A stretch of 64,000 bases of DNA from Nigrospora sphaerica. Its lineage: Eukaryota > Ascomycota > Sordariomycetes > Amphisphaeriales > Apiosporaceae. The translations under genes were made by a program, and so were the position numbers. The stretch is from positions 2,294,001 through 2,358,000 of the forward strand of contig JAGVVL010000025.1 in assembly GCA_018287875.1 (NCBI GenBank). Reading direction: 5' to 3'. Each line of letters begins with the position of its first letter. Position 1 is the stretch's first letter. The notes beneath the pieces are model-generated. The model ran no database searches and was not told the DNA's origin. It saw nothing but the letters and a program-made list of their open reading frames with translations. Of the stretch, positions 1 through 12,470 are shown one piece after another.

Positions 1-1923
1 GCGGTGGCAGACGCGACTGCAGGGCTAAAATACCGCTAGCCAGCTAATAAGCGGACAGCGGGCGCCCCAAGCTTGTCCAGGGCTCCTTCCAGGCCGGCGG
101 CCCGGAGGGAACTAACTACTTAGGTAGGTACTACATTACCTCGACGTAGGGGAGTATGGTGGCCACGCCGGCTGGTAATTCGAGCTGCACCAAAGAGAGA
201 TGCCTGGAAGACGCCGGCTTGCCGTAGGCCAAAGACAGGATGGATGGATGGATACCCGGACATGGATGCAAATAGGATGCTATGTATTGCAGGTATGCAG
301 CAATAGCAGCGGCAGCGGCACCAGATATCCATGTACATCGGGAGAGCTCCCCATGGGATAAAGAGTGGCCCTGGCACTGGCAATTATGAGTAGGTACACG
401 ACCCACGTACCTCCCCGTAACGCCAATACTGGGCTGGGCTGGGCCGACGCTGCGCTGTGGTTGGTGACTGACGGTCGTGACTCGGTCGGCCAAAGCTGGT
501 GGCAGCTGCCGAGTGCCCGCCAAGCCGCTCCTCCTCCCAATGAGCGCGGGTGAAAAAAAATTGGCCTTGCTCCGTTCGTGTATAAGAATGCCAGACTTAT
601 TAGAGGGCGCGGCCGCCCACTTTGCGAAAAGTCATCAGACCTGCATCCCGCAATTGACACGCCGAGCCTTTATTTCAACTGCCAGCTCCGGCCCAGGAGC
701 CAGCCAGCCAGCCCGCCCGCCCGCACAGTACTGCACCACTGCGCTGCATACCACCACCTATCCAGTACAAGGCAGGCAACGCACGCACCACTCACTCTAA
801 CACCACCACCACCAGCACCATCACCTGCTGCTGCTGCTGCTGTTCCTCCCCATCACAAGCCAAAGCAGAGCTTGGCCGTCACTTCGTTCGGCACTACCTC
901 TGTCGAATCATCCACCAACCGCATCGGCCGTGGGCAAGAGTGACAGGGTGTAGCACACGCATCCCGGATTTCGGCTGTCCTCCCTGGGATTTTTTTTATC
1001 CATCACTGCACCGCCTTTCCTCTCCCGCCGACGCTGAACCATCGGCGGTCCTTCACTGCCGTTGGGGAAACTTGCCCAGGCTCGCTCATGACCGACTAGT
1101 CCCACCATTCCGCGGCTAGTTCGTAGATATCGCATTTCCCTTTACAGTAAGTTGCACTCAACACCATTGCGCGCGACCACTGCCCTACGCTGCACCACCC
1201 TTCCTTATATGCCCTTTGCAGTGCTGCCGCGACGCCGTCCCCCCTCTCCTTTCCGTCCATACATTCCCTCCATGCATCCCCATCCCAAGGTCCGTCTGCC
1301 CCCGTGTATTTAGTCTCTGCCGCACCTGGTCGCGTCGCGTGTGCGTGTGCTTGCAAGACCCTTCCAGTGCTGCTCACCGAGTATACGGATGACCAGATGC
1401 AGCGGACGAGCGCCCGGCGTGTACGCATACCGTCGCGCGTGGGTGCGTCCCTGTCCCGTACTGAGTCCGCGGTGTCGTAGAGTCGAGGTGACCCGCAACG
1501 TACGTGGTGCGTTGCACGGAGCCTCCAGACCTATAGTGTAACCCCGAGAAACGGTGCATCAGGCCTGTCCGGCCTCCTCACCCATTCTCGCCCCTCCCCC
1601 TCTGGCGTCTTGCCTGCTATTCGCCGGTGGCGGCTTCTTCTCATCCTGCATGTGCCTTCCAAGCACGTCGGGGGGCCGAGAGTCGCCAGCCTGCCAGCTT
1701 GGCAAGTGAGCCGTATATGCCAGCTTTGAGTGAAGCCTAGGTCGTTGGCCGTCTGCCTTCTCGTTCCCACCAGTTGCATGGATATATCCATCTACATACT
1801 TCTTTACCGAGCCCGGGTGTTTCGCCTTGAGGCCATCTTCAATGCTGACCAGCCCGACAGACTCCGTTGCGAAATGAACCTCCATCAGATATAGGCCCCA
1901 CAGCCTTGGTGTGAGCACTGAAG
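1..1923. other. Intergenic: upstream region of mot1
   Basis: No convincing coding sequence is visible; the short open frames lack splice signals that would extend them into a recognisable protein. The stretch contains a TAGGTAGGTA motif near 120-130, a GGAT tetranucleotide run near 239-254, a CAC triplet run at about 801-813 followed by a CTG run at about 826-843, and pyrimidine-rich tracts towards the mot1 start. The right part is presumably the mot1 promoter and 5' leader. The end of a neighbouring gene to the left is not visible. Confidence 0.6.
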
Positions 1924-4900
1924 ATGGCGTCAAGGTGAGTGGCCATGTCTTCCTGCCCTGGGCTCTTTACTAACAGCATGCGGCAACAGACTGGATCGCC
2001 TTGTCACGTAAGTTGTGCCACATGCCTCCGCAATCACGGGCAGTCTCCGTGCATGCCCGTCCAGAGGGAGAGACCTGAATGATGGCACCCGGGAGGCATG
2101 CAGGGCGTGTCGGGGTACCAGGCTCCTGGAACACTGGCTAACTCTTCACAGCATTCTGGAAACTGGCAGCACGAAGCTGATTAAGGACACGGCTGTAAAC
2201 CAGCTGGCAGATTGGCAAAAACAACACCCCGAAGAACTCTTCAACCTTCTTTCCAGGGTGGTACCGTATCTCCGTCACAAGGACTGGGATACCAGGGCGA
2301 CCGCAGCCAAAGCCATCGGCAAAATCGTCGAGAATGCCCCGTTGTATGATCCGAACGAGGACGAGGGTGACGTCGCACCAGCAAAGAAGGACGAGCCCTC
2401 GGTGGAGAATGGCCACGTCAAGAAGGAGGAGGACGTCGGTCTGCTGATTCCTGCCGACAACAGCTTCAAACTGGATGCCTTGGATGTTGCCGTGATCCTC
2501 AAATATGGGCGGGAGCTGCTCAGAACGGGCAGTGTCGACCTAGGCCTGGCCAGCCTAGAGCCCCAAGCTCGTCTGGCACACCAGAAAAAGACGTTGGTTG
2601 GTCGACTCGGCTTACTGGGAAGGCGGTTCGAAGACGAGGAGCTACCCATCGCTCCCGAGAAGTCGGCCAGCCCCATGACACCCCAGGATTCCAACGGCCA
2701 TGGCCACTCGCGCCAAGGCAGTGTACCCAACTCGGCGTCAAAACAGCCAACCGAGGAATCGGGTCTCAGTGCGCGACAACTCAATGTACTGAAACGAAAG
2801 CGTAAGCGGGACGCCCAAAAGGCCGCCCAAGGCAAAGGAAGTTTCGGCGATTTGGCGGTACGACGTTCCGCGACGGGCGGGTCCGAAGGCTTCGACGATA
2901 CCCCGTTGCTGGACGACGAGTCTAAAAAGAACGGCAAGGCGGATTACTTCTCCCTGGACCGCCCCGAAGGTATCGACGAGGATACCAAGGTCATTTCCGA
3001 ATTCAAGGGTCCCGTTCTGCCCATCAAATCCGAACTCGAGATTGATGATGAGCTGGAAGGCTCCGAGTGGCCCTACGAGCGGCTCTGCGACTTCCTGAAG
3101 ATAGACATTTTTGACGCGCAATGGGAGACGCGGCATGGAGCAGCACTCGGCTTGCGCGAGATTCTGAGAGTTCACGGCGCCGGTGCGGGTCGACTCCGAG
3201 GAAAGCCGAGGGCCGAAAACGATCAACTCAACCGCAGGTGGCTTGACGACATGGCGTGTCGTCTATGCTGCGTCCTCATGCTGGACCGCTTTACCGATTA
3301 CGCCTCGGACACATCAGTTGCCCCGATTCGGGAGACTATCGGTCAGACGCTGGGCTCTTTCCTGAAGCACGTCCCGCCCGAATCAGTATACAGCATCTAC
3401 CGCATCCTGTACCGGATGGTGATGCAGGAAGATCTTGGGCTTGACCGACCTATGTGGTCCGTCTGCCACGGCGGGATGGTCGGCCTTCGCTACCTTGTCG
3501 CCGTGCGCAAGGACCTTCTTCTGCAGCACAGTGACATGATTGACGGCATCGTGCGCGCCGTCATGAAAGGCCTGGGCGACAGCGACGACGACGTCCGCTC
3601 CGTCAGTGCGGCAACGCTGATTCCCATGGCCCGGGAGTTTGTGCAGACGCGCCCTGCGGCACTGAACGACCTGATCAACATTGTGTGGGAGAGTCTTTCC
3701 AGCCTCGGCGACGACTTGAGTGCGAGCACGGGAAAGATTATGGATCTTTTGGCCACCTTGTGCGGCTTCCCCGAAGTCCTCGAAGCCATGAAGACATCGG
3801 CCGAACAGGACCAGGAAAGATCATTCACGCTCCTGGTTCCTCGGCTTTATCCCTTCCTGCGCCACACCATCACTTCAGTGCGTCTGGCTGTCCTCAAGGC
3901 GCTGATGACATTTGTCAACCTCGGCGAGGAGTCGCAGGGCTGGTTGGACGGGCGGACCCTGCGACTTATTTTCCAAAATATCCTGGTGGAGAGGGACACT
4001 GCCACCCTCAACATGTCTATGGAGCTTTGGATGGCCATGGTACAATGCTTGGCCAAATACCCGGACCGTCTGGCTTCCGAGTTCACGCCGCACGTTGACG
4101 CCTTAATGCAACTTACCTTGCATCCCGTCGGCGTGTCACGAAACCCGATTCCCATGAACGGGGCCTTGTTCCAGAAACCTTCCGGCGGGACTTACGCGCC
4201 CGCCGGATATGCGCCGCCGAGCGCGCGCAAGGGCTCCGACCCCGATGGCGAGAGGGCGGCGAAGCGGCGAAGGAAGTCCACCAAGGTCGACGAGGCGCCC
4301 ACCACGACGCATTCGCACGACTTGGATGGCCACATGATGCACGGAGACGTCGATCTTGTTGGCATGGAGACCCTGGTCCGGTCCCGGGTTTCGGCCGCCA
4401 AAGCCATGGGTTACATCATGTCACAGGTGCCCGCGTCGACTCTGGAGGTCTATGATGCTACTTTGCTCCCCGGGTTTGTCTCGGCCAACTCCTCCACCCA
4501 GCTTGCGGCATGTATCGTCATTGACGAGTTCGCGAAGAACAACGAGGCCGCCAAGACAGAGACCCGCTACGTCGAGCAACTACAGAAGATCGTGGAGTCG
4601 GAGCGACCTTCCCACTACCGGGATCTCGTCATCTACGTGCAGAGGGTCAGGGCTCAATGCATGCAGCTGATCAACTTGTTTAGGGACCATGGCAAAGTAG
4701 CGCAAAACAAACTGCCCATTCTTCCTGTGGTTGTCCAGGGCGAGCCCGAAGCCGGACCCGGCGCCTTCTCCCTCGCGACAGCCGAGAAGTGCGTTGGCCC
4801 AGACTTCGAAAAGCTGAGAAAGATCATGGCTCCTACGCAGCGCCTGCTTGCCGCCGACGAGCTGCAAGTTAGCCGCCAGACAACCGTTTCCGCGATCGAG

Positions 4901-7875
4901 GAAGCCTTCGCCGTCAAGGAAGCTCGCGACATCCGCATCAAGGCGGCCGCGGCTTGTGCCCTCATTGCCATGAAGGTCCTGCCCAAGAAGCCTAGTCCTC
5001 TTATCAAGGGTATCATGGACAGCATCAAAACGGAAGAGAACCAACTGCTGCAGAGCCGCTCCTCGGAGACTATCTCACGCCTTGTCCAACTGTTCACAGA
5101 CAACGGCCGTCGCGCACCTGCGGACAAGGTGGTGGCAAATCTTATCAAGTTCTCCTGCATGGAAGTCGCCGAGACGCCTGAGTTCCCTGTCCACGCTCAC
5201 AAGACGGAGTGCATCTTATCCATGCAGAAAGAGGAGGATCGTGTCGATCACGAGGACGCCGAGAAATGGGCTCGCGAGGCCAAGGCTGCACGCGTTACAC
5301 GACGCGGAGCGCGGGAGGCTCTAGAGGTGCTTGCTCGAGTCTTTGGTGCCGACATCTTCAATACGGTGCCCAGTCTCAGGGAGTACATGGAGCAGCCCCT
5401 GCAGAAGGCATTCTCCGGCGAACTGCCCGCCGAGGCCAAAGACCCTGAAATCACTCTCGGCCAGGAGATTGTCGATGCGCTGTCGGTGATACGGACATTG
5501 GCGCCTACGCTCCACGAGTCGCTGCATCCCTTCATCATGGCGCAGGTGCCTTTGGTCATCAAGGCACTCCACTCGGAGCTGTCCGTCTACCGTTACATGG
5601 CGGCGAAATGTATGGCCACCATATGCAGCGTCATCACGGTCGAGGGCATCACGGCCCTCGTAGAAAAGGTGCTTCCGTCCATCAACAACCCCGTGGACCT
5701 TCGGTTCCGACAGGGCGCCATCGAGGCCATCTACCACTTGATAGCGGTCATGGGGGATGGTATTCTCCCTTACGTCATCTTCCTCATTGTGCCAGTCCTG
5801 GGCCGCATGAGCGATTCGGATCATGAGATCCGATTGATCTCCACCACATCGTTTGCAACCCTTGTCAAACTTGTTCCACTTGAAGCCGGCATCCCTGACC
5901 CGCCTGGCCTTTCGGAGGAGCTGCTGAAGGGCCGGAACCGCGAGCGTACCTTCATCGGGCAGCTTCTCGATCCCAAGAAGGTCGAGCCGTTCACAATCCC
6001 CGTCGCTATCAATGCTGAGCTGCGTTCGTATCAACAAGACGGCGTCAACTGGCTGAACTTCTTGAACAAATACCACCTACACGGAATCCTCTGCGACGAC
6101 ATGGGGCTTGGCAAGACTTTGCAGACCATTTGCATGGTCTCCAGCGACCACTACAACCGAGCCGAGGAGTTCAAGAAGACGGGAGCGCCCGATGTGAGGA
6201 AACTACCGTCGCTCATTGTTTGCCCGCCGACTCTTTCGGGACATTGGCAGCAGGAGTTTAAGACATTCGCGCCGTTTCTCACGGTCACGGCCTTTGTCGG
6301 CCCCCCTGCCGAACGCAGGTCGAAGGCGGCGCAATTTGCCACATCCGACATCGTCATCACCTCATACGAAGTCTGCCGCAACGACACCGAGTACCTCGAG
6401 AAGCAAAACTGGAACTACATCGTGCTTGATGAGGGTCACCTGATCAAGAACCCCAAGGCCAAGATCAGTGTGGCAGTCAAGAAGCTTGCCAGCAACCACC
6501 GGCTGATCCTGACGGGCACGCCCATCCAAAACAACGTCCTGGAGCTCTGGTCGCTTTTCGACTTCCTTATGCCTGGTTTCTTGGGATCCGAAAAAGTATT
6601 CTTGGATCGATTTGCTAAACCGATCGCTGCCAGTCGATTCAGCAAGGCGTCGTCCAAGGAGCAAGAAGCCGGTGCTCTGGCGATCGAGGCTCTCCACAAG
6701 CAGGTTCTCCCGTTCCTGCTGCGCCGACTCAAAGAGGAAGTGCTCGACGACTTGCCCCCCAAGATCTTGCAGAACTACTACTGCGACCTGAGCGACCTGC
6801 AGAGGAAGCTCTTCGACGACTTCAACAAGAGACAGGGCAAGAAGATCACGGAACAGGCCGGAAGAGACGACAAAGAGGCCAAGCAGCATATCTTCCAGGC
6901 ATTGCAGTACATGCGGAAGCTATGCAACTCGCCCGCGCTCGTCATGACGCCGAGCAACAAGCTGTACGAGGACACGCAGCGGTTCCTCGCGAAGCAGGGC
7001 ACAAGCATCGACGACCCTGCCCATGCGCCCAAACTGACGGCCCTGAAGGACCTATTGGTCGACTGCGGAATCGGCATTGAGGGCACCGAGTCGAATGACC
7101 CTCTGTACCAGCCGATCAAGCCCCATCGGGCCCTCGTCTTCTGCCAGATGAAGGAGATGCTCGACATGGTGCAGAACACGGTGCTCAAGCGCATGCTTCC
7201 CTCGGTCTCGTACCTGCGACTCGACGGGTCGGTCGAAGCCAACAAGAGGCAGGGCATCGTCAACAAGTTCAACAGCGACCCCTCGTACGACGTACTGCTC
7301 CTGACAACCAGCGTGGGTGGCCTGGGTCTGAACCTGACGGGTGCCGACACGGTCATCTTCGTGGAGCATGACTGGAACCCGCAGAGGGACCTCCAGGCCA
7401 TGGATCGCGCCCACCGCATCGGCCAGAAAAAGGTGGTCAATGTGTACCGACTGATCACGCGGGGTACTCTGGAGGAGAAGATCTTGAGGTAAGTTTGATT
7501 AAGACGGACACGGCGCTCCCTCCCCCCGCGACAGGCAGCATGGTAGACATACTGACTCACTGGTGCGACAGCTTGCAAGCTTTCAAGATGGACGTAGCCT
7601 CCACCGTCGTGAATCAGCAGAATGCCGGCCTGGGCACCATGGACACGGACCAGATCTTGGATCTCTTCAGTCTCGGAGATTCAGGGCCCAGTCTCATCAC
7701 CGACAAGGGGCAGGGCGGCATGGACGGACGTGAGGAAGACATGGTGGACGTTGAGACGGGCGACGTCCGTGCGCCCGGTAAGAAGGGCTGGATGGACGAT
7801 CTTGGCGAGCTCTGGGACAACCGGCAATACGAGGAGAGCTTCGACCTGGATGGATTCATGAAGTCGATGCAATAG
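1924..7875 (+). CDS. mot1: TATA-binding protein-associated factor Mot1 (Snf2-family ATPase)
   Basis: Mot1 uses ATP to dissociate TBP from DNA and redistributes it genome-wide; it acts in the nucleus. I read four exons: 1924-1934, 1990-2007, 2152-7488 and 7572-7875, giving 1889 residues, the usual size for the family. The two tiny first exons encode the conserved start MASRLDRLVT, which joins the ILETGSTKL segment in exon 3. The N-terminal ~1250 residues are HEAT-repeat-like helices with an acidic/basic linker. The C-terminal Snf2 ATPase shows the Walker A motif DMGLGKT (~1326-1332), DEGH (~1436-1439), TGTPIQNN, and the helicase-C motif ending DRAHRIGQ. The last exon supplies a short acidic tail ending DGFMKSMQ. 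An open-frame caller would start at an in-frame ATG at 2015, inside intron 2, and add a wrong N-terminus. The identification is secure; only the micro-exon borders rest on splice logic. Confidence 0.95.
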
Positions 7876-8956
7876 GCTTGGCACGGAGGGACAGGTTGTT
7901 GCCAAGGGAGTGATTTGACAAGGCACGGGCTCCTGCAGAGGAGGCGGTCCGGGTGCATAGGGATTCTTCTTGTATCAATAGCGATCAGGCATAGCCGTGG
8001 AGTTGCGAAGTTTATGTTTCGCGAGGAAATGCATTCAGCTGTGCCGATATTCAATCGGAAAGCAACCCCCGCCCCATACACCCCCTTGTCACGAGAGGCG
8101 ATGACGTGCTGGTGTGCGTCAGCGACGGACCCGACGTTCTGAAGAGCAGCATATGGTTTGAATCAGAAGAACGCGGTGACCGTTGGGCCGCTACGCCAGT
8201 GACATAACACAGAGAGACATACGATAGATGTAGAGTACGCCGTCCGCGGCCCCGCCCACGAGCCCGCACGATGTCTTCACCTGGGCCCATGGGTATCTTA
8301 ACTGAGAATAGCCAGTGCCCCCCTCGGGACCCCTTTTTCTTCGCTTCCCCGCGTTCACATGCCGCCCTTCTCACCCCCACATTCCACCGCCATGAGCCAG
8401 CCAGTGGAGGAAATAGCAAGCGGGCAGGGACGGTGGTCAAAACGGGAGGGGGGGGGGGGTGGGGGATCATCCGTGGCATGGCAAGGGGAAAAAGAATTTA
8501 GGGGGTTTCCCCGCGCCAAATCCGACAGGGGGTCACCCCCCGCGGTCAAGACGGACGCGATTGCCGCTTTCCGATACGTGAATGGGCGCAGGAAGGAGGA
8601 GCTGCTTAAAAGAGAGGGGGGAAAGGGAGAAAAGGAATATTCTCCGAGAGGGATCATTGGGTGGATATATAGCTTGGCCCGAGCTAGCTTAATTCTTTGT
8701 TTTCTTGATGCTCTTTCCTTGTGAGACACGGGAAATGTCCCGTTTTGGTTTTCCTCTTCCGCCTGCGTTTTCCGTTTCCTCCTCCCCATGGATCTCTACA
8801 CACCGCATGCCTTGCTCACCCGTCATTATTACCATGGAAAAAAAAAGAAGCCCCCATATTGCGCCGACGCTATGCCTCGTTAAATGCAGATTTCGTTCGT
8901 TCCCATCCATACACTGGCGTGCGTGCGTGCGTGTACGTCGTCGCGTATGCGTGTCC
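7876..8956. other. Intergenic between convergent genes
   Basis: This is the shared 3' region of mot1 (+) and the phospholipase-like gene (-). It has a run of 12 G near 8448-8459, purine-rich AG tracts near 8590-8640, and a GCGT tetranucleotide run near 8919-8935 just before the stop of the minus-strand gene. No gene is seen. Confidence 0.6.
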
Positions 8957-10042
8957 TTAGAAGAGCAGCAGGGCGCCCATGAAGAAGGCCACAAGGGCGC
9001 CGGTGCCGAAGCCGAGGTGGCGGGCGCCGACGACGCTGACGCCGGCGCCGGCGCTCGTGGAGACCGAGGCGCCGGGGCCGTCGACACGGCCGACGGCGGC
9101 GGCGACGCCGTTGAGGCGGTCGGCCGTCTCGATGGCGGGGCCGCGGTTCCAGAAGTCGACGAGGACAAAGGCGGGCGGGCGCGCCCACTCACCGGCGCAG
9201 GCCTGCGCGTGCCGGCCCAGGGCGCCCGTCTCCGTCGTCGACGGGCTGTTGGTCGTGTCGATGGCGCCCGCGTTGGGCACCATGATGGAGCCGCCCAGCA
9301 CGCTGTAGGCGAAGTGGTTCATGAGCGGCAGCAGGCCCTGCGACAGCGCCGCCGCCGCCGTGCCGGCGCTCTGCGGCCGGTCGAGGGTGCAGTTGAAGCC
9401 TGCCAGGGACGTCACCTCGTAATGCGTCTCGAAGACGTGCTGGAACTCGGAGAGGAGGTACGGGTAGGCCTGGCTGGGCGTGATGGAGGCGATGAAGGTG
9501 ACGAGGCGCTTGTTGGCCGTGATCATCTCCTGCAGGGTCGGCCAGCCGTTGCCTGTCGGCGTGTAGCCGTACTTGTCTAGGCCGGCGCCCTGAAAGACGC
9601 TGCCGAACGCCGCGACATCCTGGTTGCCCCCGTTGACGAGCAGCAGCGTGACCACGTCGTTGGGGTGGCCGTCCATCCACGCCCTGATGTCGCCTAGCCA
9701 CTCCTCCAGCGGGCCCGCGTCGAGCAGATCGCAGCTCGTGTGGCAGAGCTCGACGACGCCGTTCTTCTCGTGCACTTGGGCCTGCAGTAGGCGGAACCCA
9801 GCATCCAGAGCCATGGTGGCGTTGAAAAACTGGTTGCCGGCTATCGAGTTGTCCGTCGAGGCATCCCGCAGGAAGGACGAGTCGTGCGCGCCCATGTGGG
9901 TGACTTCGCCATACGACCGGCTGCAGAGGTCGGGCGAGTTGTTACAGGCCGTAGAACCCCCATTGCCGGCCTGCGGGAGGGCGAGGGCGGCCGTCGCCAA
10001 AAGGGCCCCCGTCGCGGCCAAGCGGCGTATCGAGGGGATCAT
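8957..10042 (-). CDS. PI-PLC-like phosphodiesterase, predicted GPI-anchored
   Basis: A single uninterrupted frame of 361 residues. An N-terminal hydrophobic signal (residues ~8-22, ending ALALP) is followed by a TIM-barrel phosphodiesterase region of the PLC-like superfamily. The HMGAHDS segment (His49/His53) matches the first catalytic-histidine strand of bacterial-type PI-PLC, and a second His sits in ELCHTSC (~101). Several Cys and N-glycosylation sites suggest an extracellular protein. The C-terminus is Ser/Ala/Gly-rich and ends in a hydrophobic stretch ([16 protein letters not shown]), typical of a GPI-anchor signal. Fungal relatives are usually annotated only as PLC-like proteins, and substrate and activity are unproven. 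The long plus-strand frames across this locus are GC-codon shadows. The downstream neighbour mot1 is convergent. Confidence 0.88.
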   Translation of the reverse strand: MIPSIRRLAATGALLATAALALPQAGNGGSTACNNSPDLCSRSYGEVTHMGAHDSSFLRDASTDNSIAGNQFFNATMALDAGFRLLQAQVHEKNGVVELCHTSCDLLDAGPLEEWLGDIRAWMDGHPNDVVTLLLVNGGNQDVAAFGSVFQGAGLDKYGYTPTGNGWPTLQEMITANKRLVTFIASITPSQAYPYLLSEFQHVFETHYEVTSLAGFNCTLDRPQSAGTAAAALSQGLLPLMNHFAYSVLGGSIMVPNAGAIDTTNSPSTTETGALGRHAQACAGEWARPPAFVLVDFWNRGPAIETADRLNGVAAAVGRVDGPGASVSTSAGAGVSVVGARHLGFGTGALVAFFMGALLLF

Positions 10043-10176
10043 GGTGGCGGCGAAGAGCGCGGAGTGGGTTGGGAGGATGTTCGGTAAATAGAAAACCGAG
10101 GGGAGTATAGCAGCCGACTATGGTGGATGAGTAACAGTGGGCTTTCCGGTATCACCAGGACGGAAGCGAACAGCCG

Positions 10177-10184
10177 TTATTATA
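10177..10184 (-). promoter_or_regulatory. Possible TATA element of the PLC-like gene
   Basis: On the minus strand this reads TATAATAA, about 135 bases upstream of the ATG at 10042, in otherwise GC-rich sequence. Position and composition fit a core promoter element, but no transcript data support it. Confidence 0.3.
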
Positions 10185-10301
10185 CACCGAACCAACAAAC
10201 CTAGGAACGAATGACCGGAAACAAGTCGGCGTCGGCCTGCCGGGGAAAGACTTTCGTCTTAAGTACGAAAGTCAACAAAGGTTCGCTCGGCCCGGGGCTT
10301 A

Positions 10302-10320
10302 TGTGTGTGTGTGTGTGTGT
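10302..10320. repeat. TG dinucleotide microsatellite
   Basis: An uninterrupted alternating TG tract of about nine units in the intergenic region upstream of the PLC-like gene. A shorter TG-rich patch follows near 10497-10515. Confidence 0.9.
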
Positions 10321-12470
10321 CGCGACGGTGGCACCACACACTCGCCAACCTTGGCCACAGAGGAGGTAGCATATTCGTATAGTTGGTTGACGTGCCTCGT
10401 AATACTGTGTAGCCCGGGCCATTCTGGAGCTCCCCAAGCCGCCACGCAGGGTCGACGGCAACATGACTGGCCGGCGGGACCCCCTTGTCCGGCATTTGTG
10501 TGTGTAGTGTGTGTGGGCACAGCCTCTCTCGGGAGAGCTCTGCATTGCTCTGCCCCCTCCCAAGCTCGCCAAGGCGACCCATGACCGGGACCAGCAGCCG
10601 ACGTCAGCGCGAAACGGGACAAGAGCGGCACTGAAACGGCGGCAGACGCGCGGTTCTGGGCCCCAGAATTGTGGTTGGTAAGTGGCAGGGCGAGGTTTCC
10701 CTTTCCTTGTCCACACCCATGATCGACACGCACCCCGCCATGGCCCGCGAAGGACGACAACACGCACAGGGTTGGGGGGGGGGGCGCCTATCAGTGGGGT
10801 GAGGGGGCCGGTGGTCGGGTATGAGATCAGCGGGCGTGCCCCCCGGGCATTCAAGATTCCTGGGCTGCCGGGCCCTGAGCCAAGTTTGCCAGGCCCCCAG
10901 GGTTTCCAGGGATGGGCCGGTCGGCCCCGTCACCGTGCGGCCACCGATCGGGGCGGCTGAGGTGGTTATTGTGTGACGCGAAGGGGTTGGTGGCGGGCGG
11001 CGGGCGGGCAATCCTACCCGTAGGATAGGGTACGTAACGAACTTTACCCTGAAGAGACGTCTTGGGGGACGATCCTAGCGAAGCAACCACGCCGCCCAAC
11101 CAGCGCTATCCGGGTCTACGATTGCCCCCCGGACTCCAGCCACCCAGAAATGATATTCAAAAGGGAAACATGAAGAGATCGAAAACAAAATACAGAGGCT
11201 GGGGGAGACTGGAGCGAGGCCGCGTCACACCCTCCAAGCCCTTCTCTTTCTTCGTTGTTCTTTCCCGCTCTCACGTTCGGGCCCGGATGAAACCGACGGC
11301 AAGCGGAGAGGGTTCGTTGGGTGGCACCTGACAGGGTTGAAACACGGAAGAAGTAGCGGGCGCGCCAAGAGAAAGACGGGCCGGGTGGCCATGCAAGCCC
11401 TCAAATGCGTGCCAACACGAGGTAAGTACATGTCCAACCCGCAAAGACCGTTGGGGCCGGTGGCCGAGCGAAGGCTAGAGAAGAAGCCGGAGGCAAGGCG
11501 GAGGAGGAGAAGGCATGGGATGAGAGATGCATTGGGCGGCACAGGGCTGAACGGCCGGTGGGTGTGACAGTTGGACAATGGGCCCGAGCACCGACACCAT
11601 CCGGGGCGTTCCCTCCCCCCTCCGGGTCCCTTGGGGGAGGGAGAGAGAGAGAGACGAAGCGCCGAGGAGCGAGGCAACGCAAGTAAGTGACGGTCGTGTT
11701 AGCTGCGTGGCCTTCGCCTAACAGTGGCTGGCGGACGCGTTGCGTGGCCCGCTAGGTTTGCGATGACAATTCACGGTCCTGCTTCACCCACTTCTACAGC
11801 GGCCCATACAGCCCATAGGGCCATTACCATCATCCATTGTCTCTGCTAGCAGCGCCTCCGCACGTGGCCGGCGCCGGGTTGTTAGTGGCAAACGCCACAG
11901 ACATCGAGGACCGTCTATTTTTAGTCCATCAACCTTTCACATAGGTACGCATCGTGTGGATTGGGTCGTATGTCTTGTCCAAGATACTGTAGTAATTGAC
12001 CGCTACGGGCAGGGTTGCACCGGTCGCGTGCACTGCATGGCCCGAATTTGGATGGCAAGACCCCTCCAGTCTGCTTTACCTAGGATGTGCCCATATTGAC
12101 AATGTACCCGTACTATGCAATACGCAGCCGTCTCTCGTGCCTCCAGTATGTAAAACGTCCAGTCGCCTCATCCTCGTCCTAGCCGGACAGCCCGAGCCAA
12201 CTAATAGCCATAGCCACACTTCAGGGTACTCGAGTACGTGACTTCTTTACCTTAACCGCCTCGCCTCTCCAGGCAAACCAAATATCAGACGTGCCGCGCA
12301 CCCAGGCTACGACAGAAAGTTTAATCTAATCCGCTTCCCATCCGTTTGCGGCTCAAGTCAACAAGTCGAAACTCTACCGCTCCCAGCTGCCCAGGCCAGC
12401 GCTCCCAGACCAGGGCTCCTAGGCCATCCCCGGCCACCCCGCGAACGCAACCCCGTCCCGTGGCCTACAT

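Larger units (their letters stand above)
10043..12470. other. Intergenic between the PLC-like gene and cdc37
   Basis: About 2.4 kb with no supportable gene. It holds the promoter of the minus-strand phospholipase-like gene at its left end, a TG dinucleotide run, G- and C-homopolymers around 10775-10790, and an AG run near 11640-11653. Open frames here are short, overlapping on both strands and of low complexity. The last ~200 bases are the 3' flank of cdc37. Confidence 0.55.

Noticed and set aside
8705..9580. 291-codon plus-strand frame opposite the PLC-like gene
   Set aside because: Composed of Gly, Ala, Arg, Glu and Asp repeats that mirror the coding strand; no start context or domain.
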